In this document: positions 17,174 through 26,284 of the stretch, in pieces
Layout: each line of letters opens with the position of its first letter
Numbering within the stretch: position 1 is the stretch's first letter
Assembly: GCA_002840505.1 (NCBI GenBank)
Contig: PHBC01000007.1
Span: 62,001 to 126,000, forward strand
Source of the DNA: Deltaproteobacteria bacterium HGW-Deltaproteobacteria-2
GTDB lineage: Bacteria; Desulfobacterota; Syntrophia; Syntrophales; Smithellaceae
Reading direction: 5' to 3'
Length of the DNA stretch: 64,000 nt
The notes under the pieces: model-generated
Databases searched by the model: none
Seen by the model: only the letters and a program-made list of their open reading frames with translations
Told to the model about the DNA's origin: nothing
Program-made: the position numbers and the translations under genes

Positions 17174-18274
17174 ATGTTATTAAATAAAACGATTGCCGTT
17201 GTTATCCCAGCGTATAATGAAGAGAAGCAAATCAGGCAGGTTTTGGAAACCATGCCTGATTTCGTTGACCGCATTATCGTTGTCAACGATTGTTCCAGGG
17301 ATAATACAGCCGCCACTGTTTTGGATTATATAAGCACGCAACAATCAGTTCAATCAATCATAAAAAAAAACTTAAACGATCTGCGCGACAGCAAATATAA
17401 CCGTGCTGACCATTTACTCAAAGAAAAACAACAAACGGATATGGAATATTTCATCCCCTCGGAAATTGCCAATGGCCATCCTGAATCCGACCGTATCATT
17501 CTAATCAACAATTTAATAAACGGCGGCGTAGGGGCGGCTATCGCCCGTGGCTATAAATGGTGTTTGGATAACAATATCGACTGTACTGCGGTCATGGCCG
17601 GCGACGGTCAGATGGACCCGGCGGAGTTGGAAAAAATCTGTCTGCCTGTGCTTACTGAAGAAATTGATTATGTCAAAGGCAATCGTCTCATTCATGGCGG
17701 AGCTCGCCTCATCATGCCTAAAACCCGTTATTTCGGTAATTCTATTTTATCGATACTAACCAAAATTGCCTCCGGTTACTGGCATGTTTCCGATACTCAG
17801 ACAGGCTATACCGCTATTTCTCTTTCCGCTTTAAGCGCGATCAAGCTTCATGACATTTACAAAAGCTACGGAATGCCCAATGACATGCTGGTAAAATTGA
17901 ACATTGCTTTCTGCACTATAAAAGAAGTTAAAATAAAACCTGTTTACAATATTGGAGAAAATTCGAAAATGAAAGTAATGAAGGTCATCCCACGTATTTC
18001 CTGGCTGCTTTTTAAATCTTTTTTAAAGCGATTATGGATCAAATACTTGTTTCGTGATTTTCATCCGCTTTTTCTACTTTATCATTTCGCCTTTATTTTA
18101 GGCGTTCTTACGATTCCCTACGCTCTGAAAATTACAAACATTACTCTTTCCGGAGGCTCAGTTTCATCGGCAACCATGCTGGCCTTCTTCTTCCTGTTTA
18201 CCAGCAGCTTCCAGTCTCTTTTATTCGCAATGTGGATGGATATACAGGATAATGAAAGGCTTTACAAAACATGA
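17174..18274 (+). CDS. Family 2 glycosyltransferase with C-terminal membrane spans (polyprenyl-phosphate type)
   Basis: 366 residues. The GT-A core opens TIAVVIPAYNEEKQIRQVL and IIVVNDCSRDNT. The nucleotide site is VMAGDGQMDP, and NGGVGAAIARGYKW plus DTQTGYTAIS are typical of DPM1/DpmG-like enzymes. About 55 extra residues (roughly 55-112) lie between the second strand and NGGVGAAI. Two hydrophobic spans end the protein (about 308-355). It probably charges a polyprenyl phosphate with a hexose, supplying the GT-C enzymes encoded further down the operon. First gene of a ten-gene plus-strand operon, with GGAGG before the ATG. Confidence 0.85.
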   Translation: MLLNKTIAVVIPAYNEEKQIRQVLETMPDFVDRIIVVNDCSRDNTAATVLDYISTQQSVQSIIKKNLNDLRDSKYNRADHLLKEKQQTDMEYFIPSEIANGHPESDRIILINNLINGGVGAAIARGYKWCLDNNIDCTAVMAGDGQMDPAELEKICLPVLTEEIDYVKGNRLIHGGARLIMPKTRYFGNSILSILTKIASGYWHVSDTQTGYTAISLSALSAIKLHDIYKSYGMPNDMLVKLNIAFCTIKEVKIKPVYNIGENSKMKVMKVIPRISWLLFKSFLKRLWIKYLFRDFHPLFLLYHFAFILGVLTIPYALKITNITLSGGSVSSATMLAFFFLFTSSFQSLLFAMWMDIQDNERLYKT

Positions 18275-18300
18275 CGGCTTTTGTGGAGAAGAAATAAATT

Positions 18301-19896
18301 ATGACCAATAAAAATAATAATCCTTCTATTGCCGTACTGGGAGCGGGAAATTGGGGAAAAAATTTAATCCGCAATTTTTTTGAATTAAACGCGCTGAAAG
18401 TTATCTGCGATAAAGATGACGTGTCACTAAAGCAAATGCGGAAACTTTACCCTTCCTGCGACTTTTCCACCTCGCTTGCGGATGTGCTTTCCCGTGATGA
18501 CATCTCCGCTGTTGTTGTTGCTACACCGGCGGAAACTCATTTTCAACTGGCACAAAAGGTATTGCAATCCGGCAAGCACGTTTTTGTGGAAAAACCCCTT
18601 ACTCTTTCGAGAAAAGACGCCACAGAACTGATTGCTCTGGCACAAAAGAAAAATATGGTTTTAATGGTCGGCCATCTTCTACAGTATCATCCGGCTTTCG
18701 TAAGATTGAAACAAATGGCGCAGGAAGGAAAACTGGGCCGGATTAATTACATATACTCGCACCGGCTGAATCTGGGAAAAATAAGAAGAGAGGAAAACAT
18801 TTTATGGTCTTTCGCTCCGCATGATATTTCAATGATTATTGCTCTGGCGGGCGAAGAACCGGAAAGCGTCATTGCTACCGGTGGCAATTATCTGCATAAA
18901 AATATTGCCGATGTCACGACAACTCACCTGGAATTTTCCTCCGGCCTGAAAGCTCATGTATTTGTTTCCTGGCTGCATCCGTTTAAAGATCAAAAACTGG
19001 TTGTTGTCGGTGATCAAAAAATGGCTGTATTTGACGATACCCTTTCCTGGGAAGAAAAACTGCTTATCTATCCGCACCATGTGAACTGGGAAAATAACGT
19101 TCCCGTGCCAACTCGCGGAGTTCCGGAACGCATCTCTATTCCTTATGCCGAACCGCTGAAAGTAGAATGTGAACATTTTCTTGATTGCATTGAAAAAGGA
19201 AAACAGGCGTTGACTAATGGTGAAGAAGGATTACGCGTCCTCAAGGTTTTAAACGCTTCTGAACATTCATTGAATGAAAATGGATTAAGAATCAATTTAA
19301 AAAGTGATTCCGGTTTAAGCCCGCAGAATAAAGCAAACTACGATATCCACCCCACTTCACAAATTGATGATGGCGTCGAAGTTGGAACAGGCACAAAGAT
19401 ATGGCATTTTTCCCATATAATCGCGGGTTCTAAAATCGGTAAAAACTGTTCGATCGGCCAGAATGTTGTTATTGGTCCTGAAGTTAAAATTGGCAATGGC
19501 TGTAAAATACAAAACAACGTATCTGTTTATAAAGGTGTGACCCTTGAAGATTATGTTTTCTGCGGCCCCTCCGTCGTTTTTACGAATGTTATTAATCCCC
19601 GTTCTGAAATTAAAAGAATGTCGGAAATTAAACCGACATTAATAAAAAAAGGAGCTTCCCTTGGCGCTAATTGCACTATTGTCTGCGGTCACACCATCGG
19701 CAGTTACGCTTTTATCGCGGCGGGCGCGGTAGTTACCAGAGATGTCCCTGATTACGCTTTAATGATGGGCAACCCGTCACGGCAAAAAGGCTGGCTGTGT
19801 CAGTGCGGTAATAAACTAGACGGGAAATACAAATGTCCTCTATGCGGCCAAAAATATAAAATCAAATCAAAACAGGGGTTGCAAAAATTAAAATGA
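18301..19896 (+). CDS. Fused Gfo/Idh/MocA sugar-nucleotide oxidoreductase and left-handed beta-helix acyltransferase
   Basis: 531 residues in three parts. Residues 1-325 are an NAD-dependent Gfo/Idh/MocA dehydrogenase with GAGNWGKNL and VFVEKPLTLS, as in WbpB/WlbA, which oxidise C3 of UDP-sugar acids. Residues about 345-500 are a hexapeptide-repeat acyltransferase like WbpD (IHPTSQIDDGVEVG, NVSVYKGV, VFTNVINPRS). The last 30 residues hold two CxC/CxxC pairs (CQC, CPLC), a probable zinc ribbon. With the DegT aminotransferase of the operon this could make a 3-acetamido sugar. A WbpA-like dehydrogenase is not in the window. The stop overlaps the next ATG by four bases. Confidence 0.85.
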   Translation: MTNKNNNPSIAVLGAGNWGKNLIRNFFELNALKVICDKDDVSLKQMRKLYPSCDFSTSLADVLSRDDISAVVVATPAETHFQLAQKVLQSGKHVFVEKPLTLSRKDATELIALAQKKNMVLMVGHLLQYHPAFVRLKQMAQEGKLGRINYIYSHRLNLGKIRREENILWSFAPHDISMIIALAGEEPESVIATGGNYLHKNIADVTTTHLEFSSGLKAHVFVSWLHPFKDQKLVVVGDQKMAVFDDTLSWEEKLLIYPHHVNWENNVPVPTRGVPERISIPYAEPLKVECEHFLDCIEKGKQALTNGEEGLRVLKVLNASEHSLNENGLRINLKSDSGLSPQNKANYDIHPTSQIDDGVEVGTGTKIWHFSHIIAGSKIGKNCSIGQNVVIGPEVKIGNGCKIQNNVSVYKGVTLEDYVFCGPSVVFTNVINPRSEIKRMSEIKPTLIKKGASLGANCTIVCGHTIGSYAFIAAGAVVTRDVPDYALMMGNPSRQKGWLCQCGNKLDGKYKCPLCGQKYKIKSKQGLQKLK

Positions 19897-21044
19897 AAAT
19901 GCTGCTGATTACAAGCAGTTTCCCTAATAATAACCTCATCAGCGGCGTATTCATTCCGGATACTATTAAAACTCTTAATACTTTGGGAGTACAAGTTCAT
20001 GTTCTGACTCAAAATTGTGATGGCTCCGATTCCATTACCAAAACTTTATGGGATGGATGCTCCATAACATATTTCGGCTGGCATGGCGGAAGTACACCTC
20101 TCGTAGAATTAATGAAGAAACGGATTTCCGGAATACCTTTAGCATTTCAATATTTCATCAACGGATATTTATCAGGGAAGGCTATCTGTCGCCACTGGCA
20201 TCCTGATATAATATTCGCCGAATGGCTTATTCCTTCCGGATTAATAGCTGCAATTATTTCCAAATCCACAAAAATACCGTATTGCTGCCGGGGTTTGGGT
20301 TCCGATGTTTATTTAGCATCTGAGAATTTACTGATCAGTCCTATTATTAAATACGTTGCCCGAAACAGCAAATATCTTTTTGCCGATGGTTTTGATCTTT
20401 GCCATAAAACATCAAAGCTTGCCAACGGTAAGGAATGTTATTTCGCAGCCACTGCCAGAAAATTAGAAAATAAAAAATCAGATTTTCGCCCTCTAGACGA
20501 TACCGGCCTTTTTACTTTCTGCAGCTTAGGCCGGCTTCATAAAATTAAGGGATTTAATTTTTTAATTAAAGCATGTTCCCTTCTCCAGCAAAACAATATT
20601 AATTTCAGATGCTATATTGCAGGCGAAGGAGAAGAAAAAGAAAATTTAAAATTCTTAATTGACAGTTCTGACCTGAAGGGAAAAGTAATATTAACGGGGA
20701 AGCTGGAAGACGGTGATATCAGAGATCTCTTCCGTCATGTTGATTGTATCGTTATTCCATCTTTAAGCGAAAGTATCCCTCTGGTTTTATCGGAAGGAGT
20801 GAATGCACATAAACCTCTCATTGTAACAAGTGTCGGTGACATGGGTTATCTTGCCGAAAAATATAAATTAGGATATGCTGTTAATAAAGAAAATTATCAT
20901 GAGCTTGCCGAAGCTCTAATAAAAATGAGCGACGTAAAAATACGGGCTTCGTTTTATGATAAGCGTAATTATGATGAACTAAGTTCAATCTTATCGCCTG
21001 ATTCAGGGGCAAAAGCAATTTACGAAAAATTAAATGAGGGTTAA
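19893..21044 (+). CDS. Family 4 glycosyltransferase (GT-B)
   Basis: 383 residues. The N-terminal half starts MKMLLITSSFPNNNLISGVF and contains GSDVYLA as the acceptor-side Rossmann domain. The C-terminal half has FCSLGRLHKIKGFNFLI, IAGEGEEKENL and the EX7E-type site in IPSLSESIPLVLSEG, a common form of the nucleotide-sugar-binding motif. It would retain the anomeric configuration when adding a sugar to a lipid-linked glycan at the inner face of the membrane. Four-base overlap with the gene before and direct abutment to the gene after point to one operon. Confidence 0.88.
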   Translation: MKMLLITSSFPNNNLISGVFIPDTIKTLNTLGVQVHVLTQNCDGSDSITKTLWDGCSITYFGWHGGSTPLVELMKKRISGIPLAFQYFINGYLSGKAICRHWHPDIIFAEWLIPSGLIAAIISKSTKIPYCCRGLGSDVYLASENLLISPIIKYVARNSKYLFADGFDLCHKTSKLANGKECYFAATARKLENKKSDFRPLDDTGLFTFCSLGRLHKIKGFNFLIKACSLLQQNNINFRCYIAGEGEEKENLKFLIDSSDLKGKVILTGKLEDGDIRDLFRHVDCIVIPSLSESIPLVLSEGVNAHKPLIVTSVGDMGYLAEKYKLGYAVNKENYHELAEALIKMSDVKIRASFYDKRNYDELSSILSPDSGAKAIYEKLNEG

Positions 21045-22589
21045 ATGAGAAAACCTCGTCACACAGTATTATTTTTCATTCTGCTTGGTCTAACTGCCGT
21101 TATTATTTTCTGCACAGTTACGAACGGTCACAACTGGGGTGATGACTTCGCAGGGTATATCTTGCAAGCAAAAAGTATTACTCAATTGGATCCCCGTGGT
21201 TTCATAGATGCAAATAGTTTCACGGTAAAGAATTCATCTTATGCTTTTGGACCCATTGCCTACCCTTGGGGATTTCCAGCTTTGCTTGCACCATTCTATG
21301 CAGTTTTCGGCATGAATATTGTAGGCTTAAAATTATTAGGGGTGATTTCCTTTCTTATTTTTATCATTTTTATCTGGTTGGGATTCCGGAAATATCATTC
21401 ACCGGTTTGGTTATTTTGTCTTGTTTGTCTTTTTGCCCTGAATCCAACTTTGCTTTCATTTACAGATCAAATCCTTTCAGACTTTCCATTTCTTCTGTTA
21501 TCTACAGTTAGCGTCTTGCTGACGGGCAGATTGATCATCGAAAAACGTAATATTATCTCTCCGATCTGGGATTATATCCTCTTGGGAGCCATTATAGCCG
21601 GTGCTTTTTTTATCCGGACAAATGGATTTTTGCTTCTCATATCACTCGCAATAACTCAATTCATTGCTCTGATACTAAAATTAAAGCAAAGCGACAAACA
21701 TCCTTCCAGGAGACAAGATTTTTTAAAATATTTATCGATAAATCTGATTCCCTATATTTCTTTCTTTTGCATTGTTCTAACATGGGAAGCGATTTTTCCT
21801 CAGGGAGGAACATCTCACTTATCCGCTCTCAATGCCGTTTCTTTGGAAGTTATCAGGAATAATTTGAACTACTATATTAATATGCCAGCTGAATTCTTTA
21901 AAGGAGTGCCTAACTATCATGTATTCTATTTTGCAAGTATTCCTGTTGCGATCGCGGGAGTCGTAAAAAGATACCGGTTAGACTATCACATTGTCATATA
22001 TATAATACTGACCTTCACTCTTTACATATTTTGGCCGCTCCTACAGGGGATCAGGTTTTTATTTCCAATTCTTCCATTCTATTTTTCATTTGTAATCACA
22101 GGTTTGGAAATTTTTCAGGGCGGTCAAACGAACACAGAGCAAAAACTCCGGAGATGGATTTGCCTTGTCCCTGTTATTATTGTCTTTGCATACTTCGCCA
22201 TAAACTCAACGGGCAACGCCTACGCAAATATGATGCGTCATCGTGAATCTTTCACCGGTCCTTATACCGCAAGCGCTCAAAGTATGTTTTCATTTATTAA
22301 ATCAAACACAGAAAAAGAAACTACTATCGTCTTCTTTAAACCGCGACTTATGAGAATGATGACAGACCGTAAATCTATTATGTTGAGAAGAAAAGATGAG
22401 CTTTCACGCGGAGACTATTTGTGTTTGTATCTCTTGGCTCCGGCAAGAGACCAGGTGTCATTGGATACAATACAAAGTTTGTCAGATGAGAAAACCGCCT
22501 TTTTAATCTATGAAAACAGCGAATTTAAAATATATAAATTAACTTTTAACAAAATTCCCTTTATGAACCGGCAAGGAATGCATCAATAA
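21045..22589 (+). CDS. GT-C membrane glycosyltransferase, GT39/ArnT-like
   Basis: 514 residues with about 10-12 hydrophobic spans. After the first span, the loop NGHNWGDDFAGYI carries the acidic pair typical of GT-C enzymes that use polyprenyl-phosphate sugars, and AYPWGFPALLAPFYAVFG is typical of the PMT/ArnT-like family. A periplasmic C-terminal part (about 405-514) follows the membrane region. It probably transfers a sugar outside the cytoplasmic membrane, with the lipid donor made by the GT2 at 17174. It starts at the base after the preceding stop. Confidence 0.75.
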   Translation: MRKPRHTVLFFILLGLTAVIIFCTVTNGHNWGDDFAGYILQAKSITQLDPRGFIDANSFTVKNSSYAFGPIAYPWGFPALLAPFYAVFGMNIVGLKLLGVISFLIFIIFIWLGFRKYHSPVWLFCLVCLFALNPTLLSFTDQILSDFPFLLLSTVSVLLTGRLIIEKRNIISPIWDYILLGAIIAGAFFIRTNGFLLLISLAITQFIALILKLKQSDKHPSRRQDFLKYLSINLIPYISFFCIVLTWEAIFPQGGTSHLSALNAVSLEVIRNNLNYYINMPAEFFKGVPNYHVFYFASIPVAIAGVVKRYRLDYHIVIYIILTFTLYIFWPLLQGIRFLFPILPFYFSFVITGLEIFQGGQTNTEQKLRRWICLVPVIIVFAYFAINSTGNAYANMMRHRESFTGPYTASAQSMFSFIKSNTEKETTIVFFKPRLMRMMTDRKSIMLRRKDELSRGDYLCLYLLAPARDQVSLDTIQSLSDEKTAFLIYENSEFKIYKLTFNKIPFMNRQGMHQ

Positions 22590-22612
22590 TGAAAGGATAA
22601 GAGGGTTTAATT

Positions 22613-23593
22613 ATGAGTGCCAACAAAATTCTAGTCACCGGCGCCGGTGGTTTTATCGGCAGCCATCTGGCGGAAAGACTCACCGAACTCGGATACTCTG
22701 TTCGCGCTTTTGTGCGCTATAACTCCAACAACAATTGGGGATGGCTGAATAATTCTTCCTATCTTAAAGACATTGAAGTTTATTCCGGAGATATTCGTGA
22801 TTATGACTCCGTCCGAAATGCGATGAAAGGCTGCCGGGAAGTTTATCATCTGGCGGCATTGATCGGAATCCCTTATTCATACGATTCCCCCCTTGCCTAT
22901 ATCAAGACCAATATTGAAGGAACATATAATATACTGGAAAATGCCCGTCTCGGAAATTTTAAAAATGTGGTTATTACCTCAACTTCTGAAACATACGGCA
23001 CAGCCCAATTCGTACCCATTTCTGAAAATCATCCTCTTGTTGGTCAGTCGCCTTATTCGGCATCAAAAATTGCTGCCGATCAACTGGCCCTTAGTTATTG
23101 GCTTTCTTTTCAGCTTCCGGTAAAAATCGTCCGCCCTTTTAACACTTATGGCCCCCGTCAATCATCAAGAGCGATAATTCCTACTGTAATTAGTCAGATA
23201 TTATCCGGCAAAAAAATATTAACCCTGGGTAATATTTACCCTACGCGTGATTTAACGTTTGTTAAAGACACTGTTGAAGGTTTTATTGCAATAGCCAAAG
23301 CCGGAAAACTCGCCGGATCAGTAACCAATGTTGGTAATGGTTTTGAGATATCTGTAAAAGATTTGGCAATAAAAATAGGTCTGCTTTTAAACACAAAAAT
23401 TCGTTTTCAAACGGCATTGAAACGCCGGCGACCGGTTAATAGTGAAGTCGAACGACTCCTTTGTGATAATAATAGAATTATGACAATTACAAAATGGCGG
23501 CCTCAATATTCACTTGAACAAGGTCTTCAAGAGACTATTGACTGGATTAAAAATAACATTCATATTTATAAGCCGAATCTATATGTAAAATAG
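22613..23593 (+). CDS. NAD-dependent sugar-nucleotide epimerase/dehydratase (extended SDR, LegB-like)
   Basis: 326 residues. The N-terminal Rossmann motif is GAGGFIGS (10-17) and the catalytic pair YSASK places Tyr148 and Lys152. STSETYGTAQFVPISE and RPFNTYGPRQS are closest to the 4,6-dehydratases of the LegB group, which act on UDP-GlcNAc in legionaminic and related sugar synthesis. The usual Asp-Glu of 4,6-dehydratases appears here as Ser-Glu (125-126), so a decarboxylase or epimerase cannot be excluded. Followed by a nucleotidyltransferase and an aminotransferase that would act before and after it. Confidence 0.83.
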   Translation: MSANKILVTGAGGFIGSHLAERLTELGYSVRAFVRYNSNNNWGWLNNSSYLKDIEVYSGDIRDYDSVRNAMKGCREVYHLAALIGIPYSYDSPLAYIKTNIEGTYNILENARLGNFKNVVITSTSETYGTAQFVPISENHPLVGQSPYSASKIAADQLALSYWLSFQLPVKIVRPFNTYGPRQSSRAIIPTVISQILSGKKILTLGNIYPTRDLTFVKDTVEGFIAIAKAGKLAGSVTNVGNGFEISVKDLAIKIGLLLNTKIRFQTALKRRRPVNSEVERLLCDNNRIMTITKWRPQYSLEQGLQETIDWIKNNIHIYKPNLYVK

Positions 23594-23601
23594 GTGATAA
23601 T

Positions 23602-24300
23602 ATGCAGGCTATAATTCTGGCAGGCGGAAAAGGTACAAGGTTGAAACCTTATACTACTGTTTTACCCAAGCCTCTCTTACCGATAGGAGATTTTCCTATT
23701 CTGGAAGTTGTCGTCAAACAACTTAAAAAAAACGGTTTTAAAAAAATCACCATGGCCGTTGGACATCAACATGATCTTTTTATCGCCTTTTTCGGGAAAG
23801 GTAATAAATGGGGAATTCCCATTGAATATTATGTTGAAAAGAAACCAATGGGTACTGCCGGAGCAATTTGTCATATTGATAATCTGGATAATAATTTTTT
23901 AATGATGAACGGAGACATACTGACTGATCTCAATTTTAAGGAACTCTTTACTATTCACAAGAAGAAGAAAGCTGATCTGACCATTGCGACTCACAAAAGG
24001 GTTCAGGATGTGAATTATGGAACATTGGAATACAACAAAGAAGGATTCTTGACCAAATTCACAGAAAAACCTTCAATTCCTTTCAGCGTCAGCATGGGGG
24101 TGTATGTTCTTTCCCGAAGTGTATTGCGTCTTATACCCCGAAAAGGCAGCTTTGATTTTCCCGATTTAGTACAAAAAATGTTAGTGGAGAAAATGAGTGT
24201 CTATTGTCATCCCTATGACGGATACTGGATGGATATCGGACGTCCCGAAGATTACGAACAGGCGATTGACGATTACGAAAAAATCAAGGACCGTTTATGA
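23602..24300 (+). CDS. Sugar-1-phosphate nucleotidyltransferase
   Basis: 232 residues, the catalytic domain only, with no hexapeptide tail. Signature GGKGTRLKPYT at residues 8-18 with PKPLLPIG; metal-binding Asp in NGDILTDL; EKP and YWMDIGRPEDYE near the end, as in mannose-1-phosphate guanylyltransferase/HddC/RmlA-like proteins. It would activate a hexose 1-phosphate with NTP for the dehydratase and aminotransferase around it; the base and sugar are not decided by sequence. The stop overlaps the next ATG as ATGA. Confidence 0.85.
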   Translation: MQAIILAGGKGTRLKPYTTVLPKPLLPIGDFPILEVVVKQLKKNGFKKITMAVGHQHDLFIAFFGKGNKWGIPIEYYVEKKPMGTAGAICHIDNLDNNFLMMNGDILTDLNFKELFTIHKKKKADLTIATHKRVQDVNYGTLEYNKEGFLTKFTEKPSIPFSVSMGVYVLSRSVLRLIPRKGSFDFPDLVQKMLVEKMSVYCHPYDGYWMDIGRPEDYEQAIDDYEKIKDRL

Positions 24301-25442
24301 GTCATTCAAACCCGGCAATTCCTCTTTTCGATCTTAATTATGGCAGAGAAGAAAAAGAAGCTGTATTACGCGTCTTGCGCAGTAAATGGCTTACCATGGG
24401 TCCGGAAACGGAAGCGCTGGAAAACGAATTTGCCGGGTATTTTAAAGTAAAGCATGCCCTGGCCGTAAGCAGTTGCACTACCGCCTTACATTTGGCCAAT
24501 TTAGCCGTCGGCGTAAAAAAGGGAACAAACGTAATCTGTCCTTCCTTCACTTTTGTCGCCACATCTAATTCAGTTCTTTATGCCGGTGGAATTCCTGTTT
24601 TCGCCGATATCGCTTCAACGGACGACTGGACAATTTCTCCTAATGAAATCAAAAAAAAGATAAATAAAAAGACCCGGGCAATAATCGTCATGCATTATGG
24701 CGGTTTTGCCTGCAAAATGGATGAAATTATTGAAATTGCGAAACACAATAAAATTCCGGTAATCGAAGACGCGGCGCACGCGCCGGGTTCATTTTATAAA
24801 GATAGATTGCTGGGATCAATAGGAGACATCTCCTGTTTTTCTTTTTTTTCCAATAAAAATATTTCGACAGGTGAAGGCGGCATGATTTGCACTGATAATG
24901 ACGATTATGCAAATTATATAAAAAAAATCCGCTCTCATGGCATGACCAGCGCAACATTGGATCGGCATCACGGTCATGCCTATAGCTACGATGTTACTGA
25001 CCTGGGTTATAATTACCGGATTGATGAAATTCACGCCGCTTTAGCCCGCTGTCAATTAAAAAAATTAAAAAAGGGAAATGAACGCCGCCGCCTGGCAGCA
25101 ATTCGTTACAAAAATGCATTATCTAAAATTAACAAAATAACGATCCCCTTTGCTGATTATTCTTTTTCCGCTAATTATCATATCTTTCCTATACTTCTCA
25201 ATAAAAGCATAAATCGGCACAGTTTGATGGTTTATCTTCGGAACAAAGGTATTCAGACCAGTATCCATTATCCGCCGGTGCACAAATTCAGTTACTATAA
25301 GACAGTCATGGGAGATCATATTTTGCGCAATACTGATTCTGTATCCCTCCATGAATTGACGTTACCCATGTATGCCGGCATTACCGATGCTCAAATAGAT
25401 TACATTGTTGATGCTTTAATTAATTTTATCGAAGGAAAATAA
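24297..25442 (+). CDS. DegT/DnrJ/EryC1 sugar aminotransferase
   Basis: 381-residue PLP enzyme that converts a keto nucleotide-sugar to an amino sugar using glutamate. PLP lysine is Lys187 in SFFSNKN, followed by TGEGGM. Other family blocks: SKWLTMGPETEALE, VSSCTTALHLA, VIEDAAHAPG and LGYNYRIDEIHAA. With the dehydratase upstream it would produce a 4-amino-4,6-dideoxy sugar; with the Gfo/Idh-acyltransferase it could instead give a 3-amino sugar. Both fit and the operon has only one transaminase. Confidence 0.9.
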   Translation: MSHSNPAIPLFDLNYGREEKEAVLRVLRSKWLTMGPETEALENEFAGYFKVKHALAVSSCTTALHLANLAVGVKKGTNVICPSFTFVATSNSVLYAGGIPVFADIASTDDWTISPNEIKKKINKKTRAIIVMHYGGFACKMDEIIEIAKHNKIPVIEDAAHAPGSFYKDRLLGSIGDISCFSFFSNKNISTGEGGMICTDNDDYANYIKKIRSHGMTSATLDRHHGHAYSYDVTDLGYNYRIDEIHAALARCQLKKLKKGNERRRLAAIRYKNALSKINKITIPFADYSFSANYHIFPILLNKSINRHSLMVYLRNKGIQTSIHYPPVHKFSYYKTVMGDHILRNTDSVSLHELTLPMYAGITDAQIDYIVDALINFIEGK

Positions 25443-25466
25443 ATTACGGAGACATCGACAGAAATA

Positions 25467-26282
25467 ATGCAGCCATCAGACCATGATGAATCATCTGAAC
25501 TTACCAATATTGCTGAATGGGAAAAAAGAAGCAAATTATTCGGATCGAGTCCCCGAGGGGTTCTGTTCAAAAATTTGCCCGATATTTTTAACGCGTATCT
25601 GCATAACTGGCAATTAAAGAAAATCTTATCTGAAATTGAGCCTGATGCAGGGGGAATTAATATCATCGATATCGGCTGCGGTTACGGGAGAATATCCCGG
25701 CCGATTTTAGAAAAATTTCCCGAGGCTAAAATAACAGGGATCGATATCAGCAAAAATTATGTCGATCTCTTTAAGAAAAACACCGGTGCACAAGCGTTTG
25801 TCGGATCTGCAGAAGATTTCCGCCTGCAAACAGATTATTACGATTACATAATTTGTGTAACAGTTTTGATGTATATTAATAAAAACAACTTTGAAAATAC
25901 CATAGCCAACTTTCTTACCCACTTGAAAAAAGGAGGGAAAATATTATTAATTGAGCCATTACAGTCCGGCATTTACTTCCAAACGTGTTTTGGTTTGTTA
26001 AATCTGTTAAGTAAATTTAAGAAAGCGGACACACCAAATACCGGTGGTCATAGTTTTCACTACAATTTTCTTCAATCACTTATCCGCAAATCCGGAGGGA
26101 AAATTATCAGAGAATATCGTCTTCCGGTTACCACATTATTTTTTCTGGCAATATACATTTTTATTAAAATTGTTCCTTCTGCAGGACGTTTCCTTTTCAG
26201 TTTAATTTCCAGACTTGATGAGTATCTTAAATCTGCAAGGCTTCCTTCAATATATATTTTTAATGTTGTCGAGAAACAATAA
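25467..26282 (+). CDS. Class I SAM-dependent methyltransferase
   Basis: 271 residues. The SAM-binding strand is IIDIGCGYGRI, with ITGIDISKNYVDLFK as motif I-post and ICVTVLMYI as motif II. KGGKILLIEPL is the conserved strand after. A C-terminal hydrophobic stretch (about 220-245) could tether it to the membrane. It probably methylates a sugar or lipid-linked intermediate of the operon, though no substrate can be read from sequence. The ribosome site is poor, so it may depend on coupling. Confidence 0.8.
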   Translation: MQPSDHDESSELTNIAEWEKRSKLFGSSPRGVLFKNLPDIFNAYLHNWQLKKILSEIEPDAGGINIIDIGCGYGRISRPILEKFPEAKITGIDISKNYVDLFKKNTGAQAFVGSAEDFRLQTDYYDYIICVTVLMYINKNNFENTIANFLTHLKKGGKILLIEPLQSGIYFQTCFGLLNLLSKFKKADTPNTGGHSFHYNFLQSLIRKSGGKIIREYRLPVTTLFFLAIYIFIKIVPSAGRFLFSLISRLDEYLKSARLPSIYIFNVVEKQ

Positions 26283-26284
26283 TT

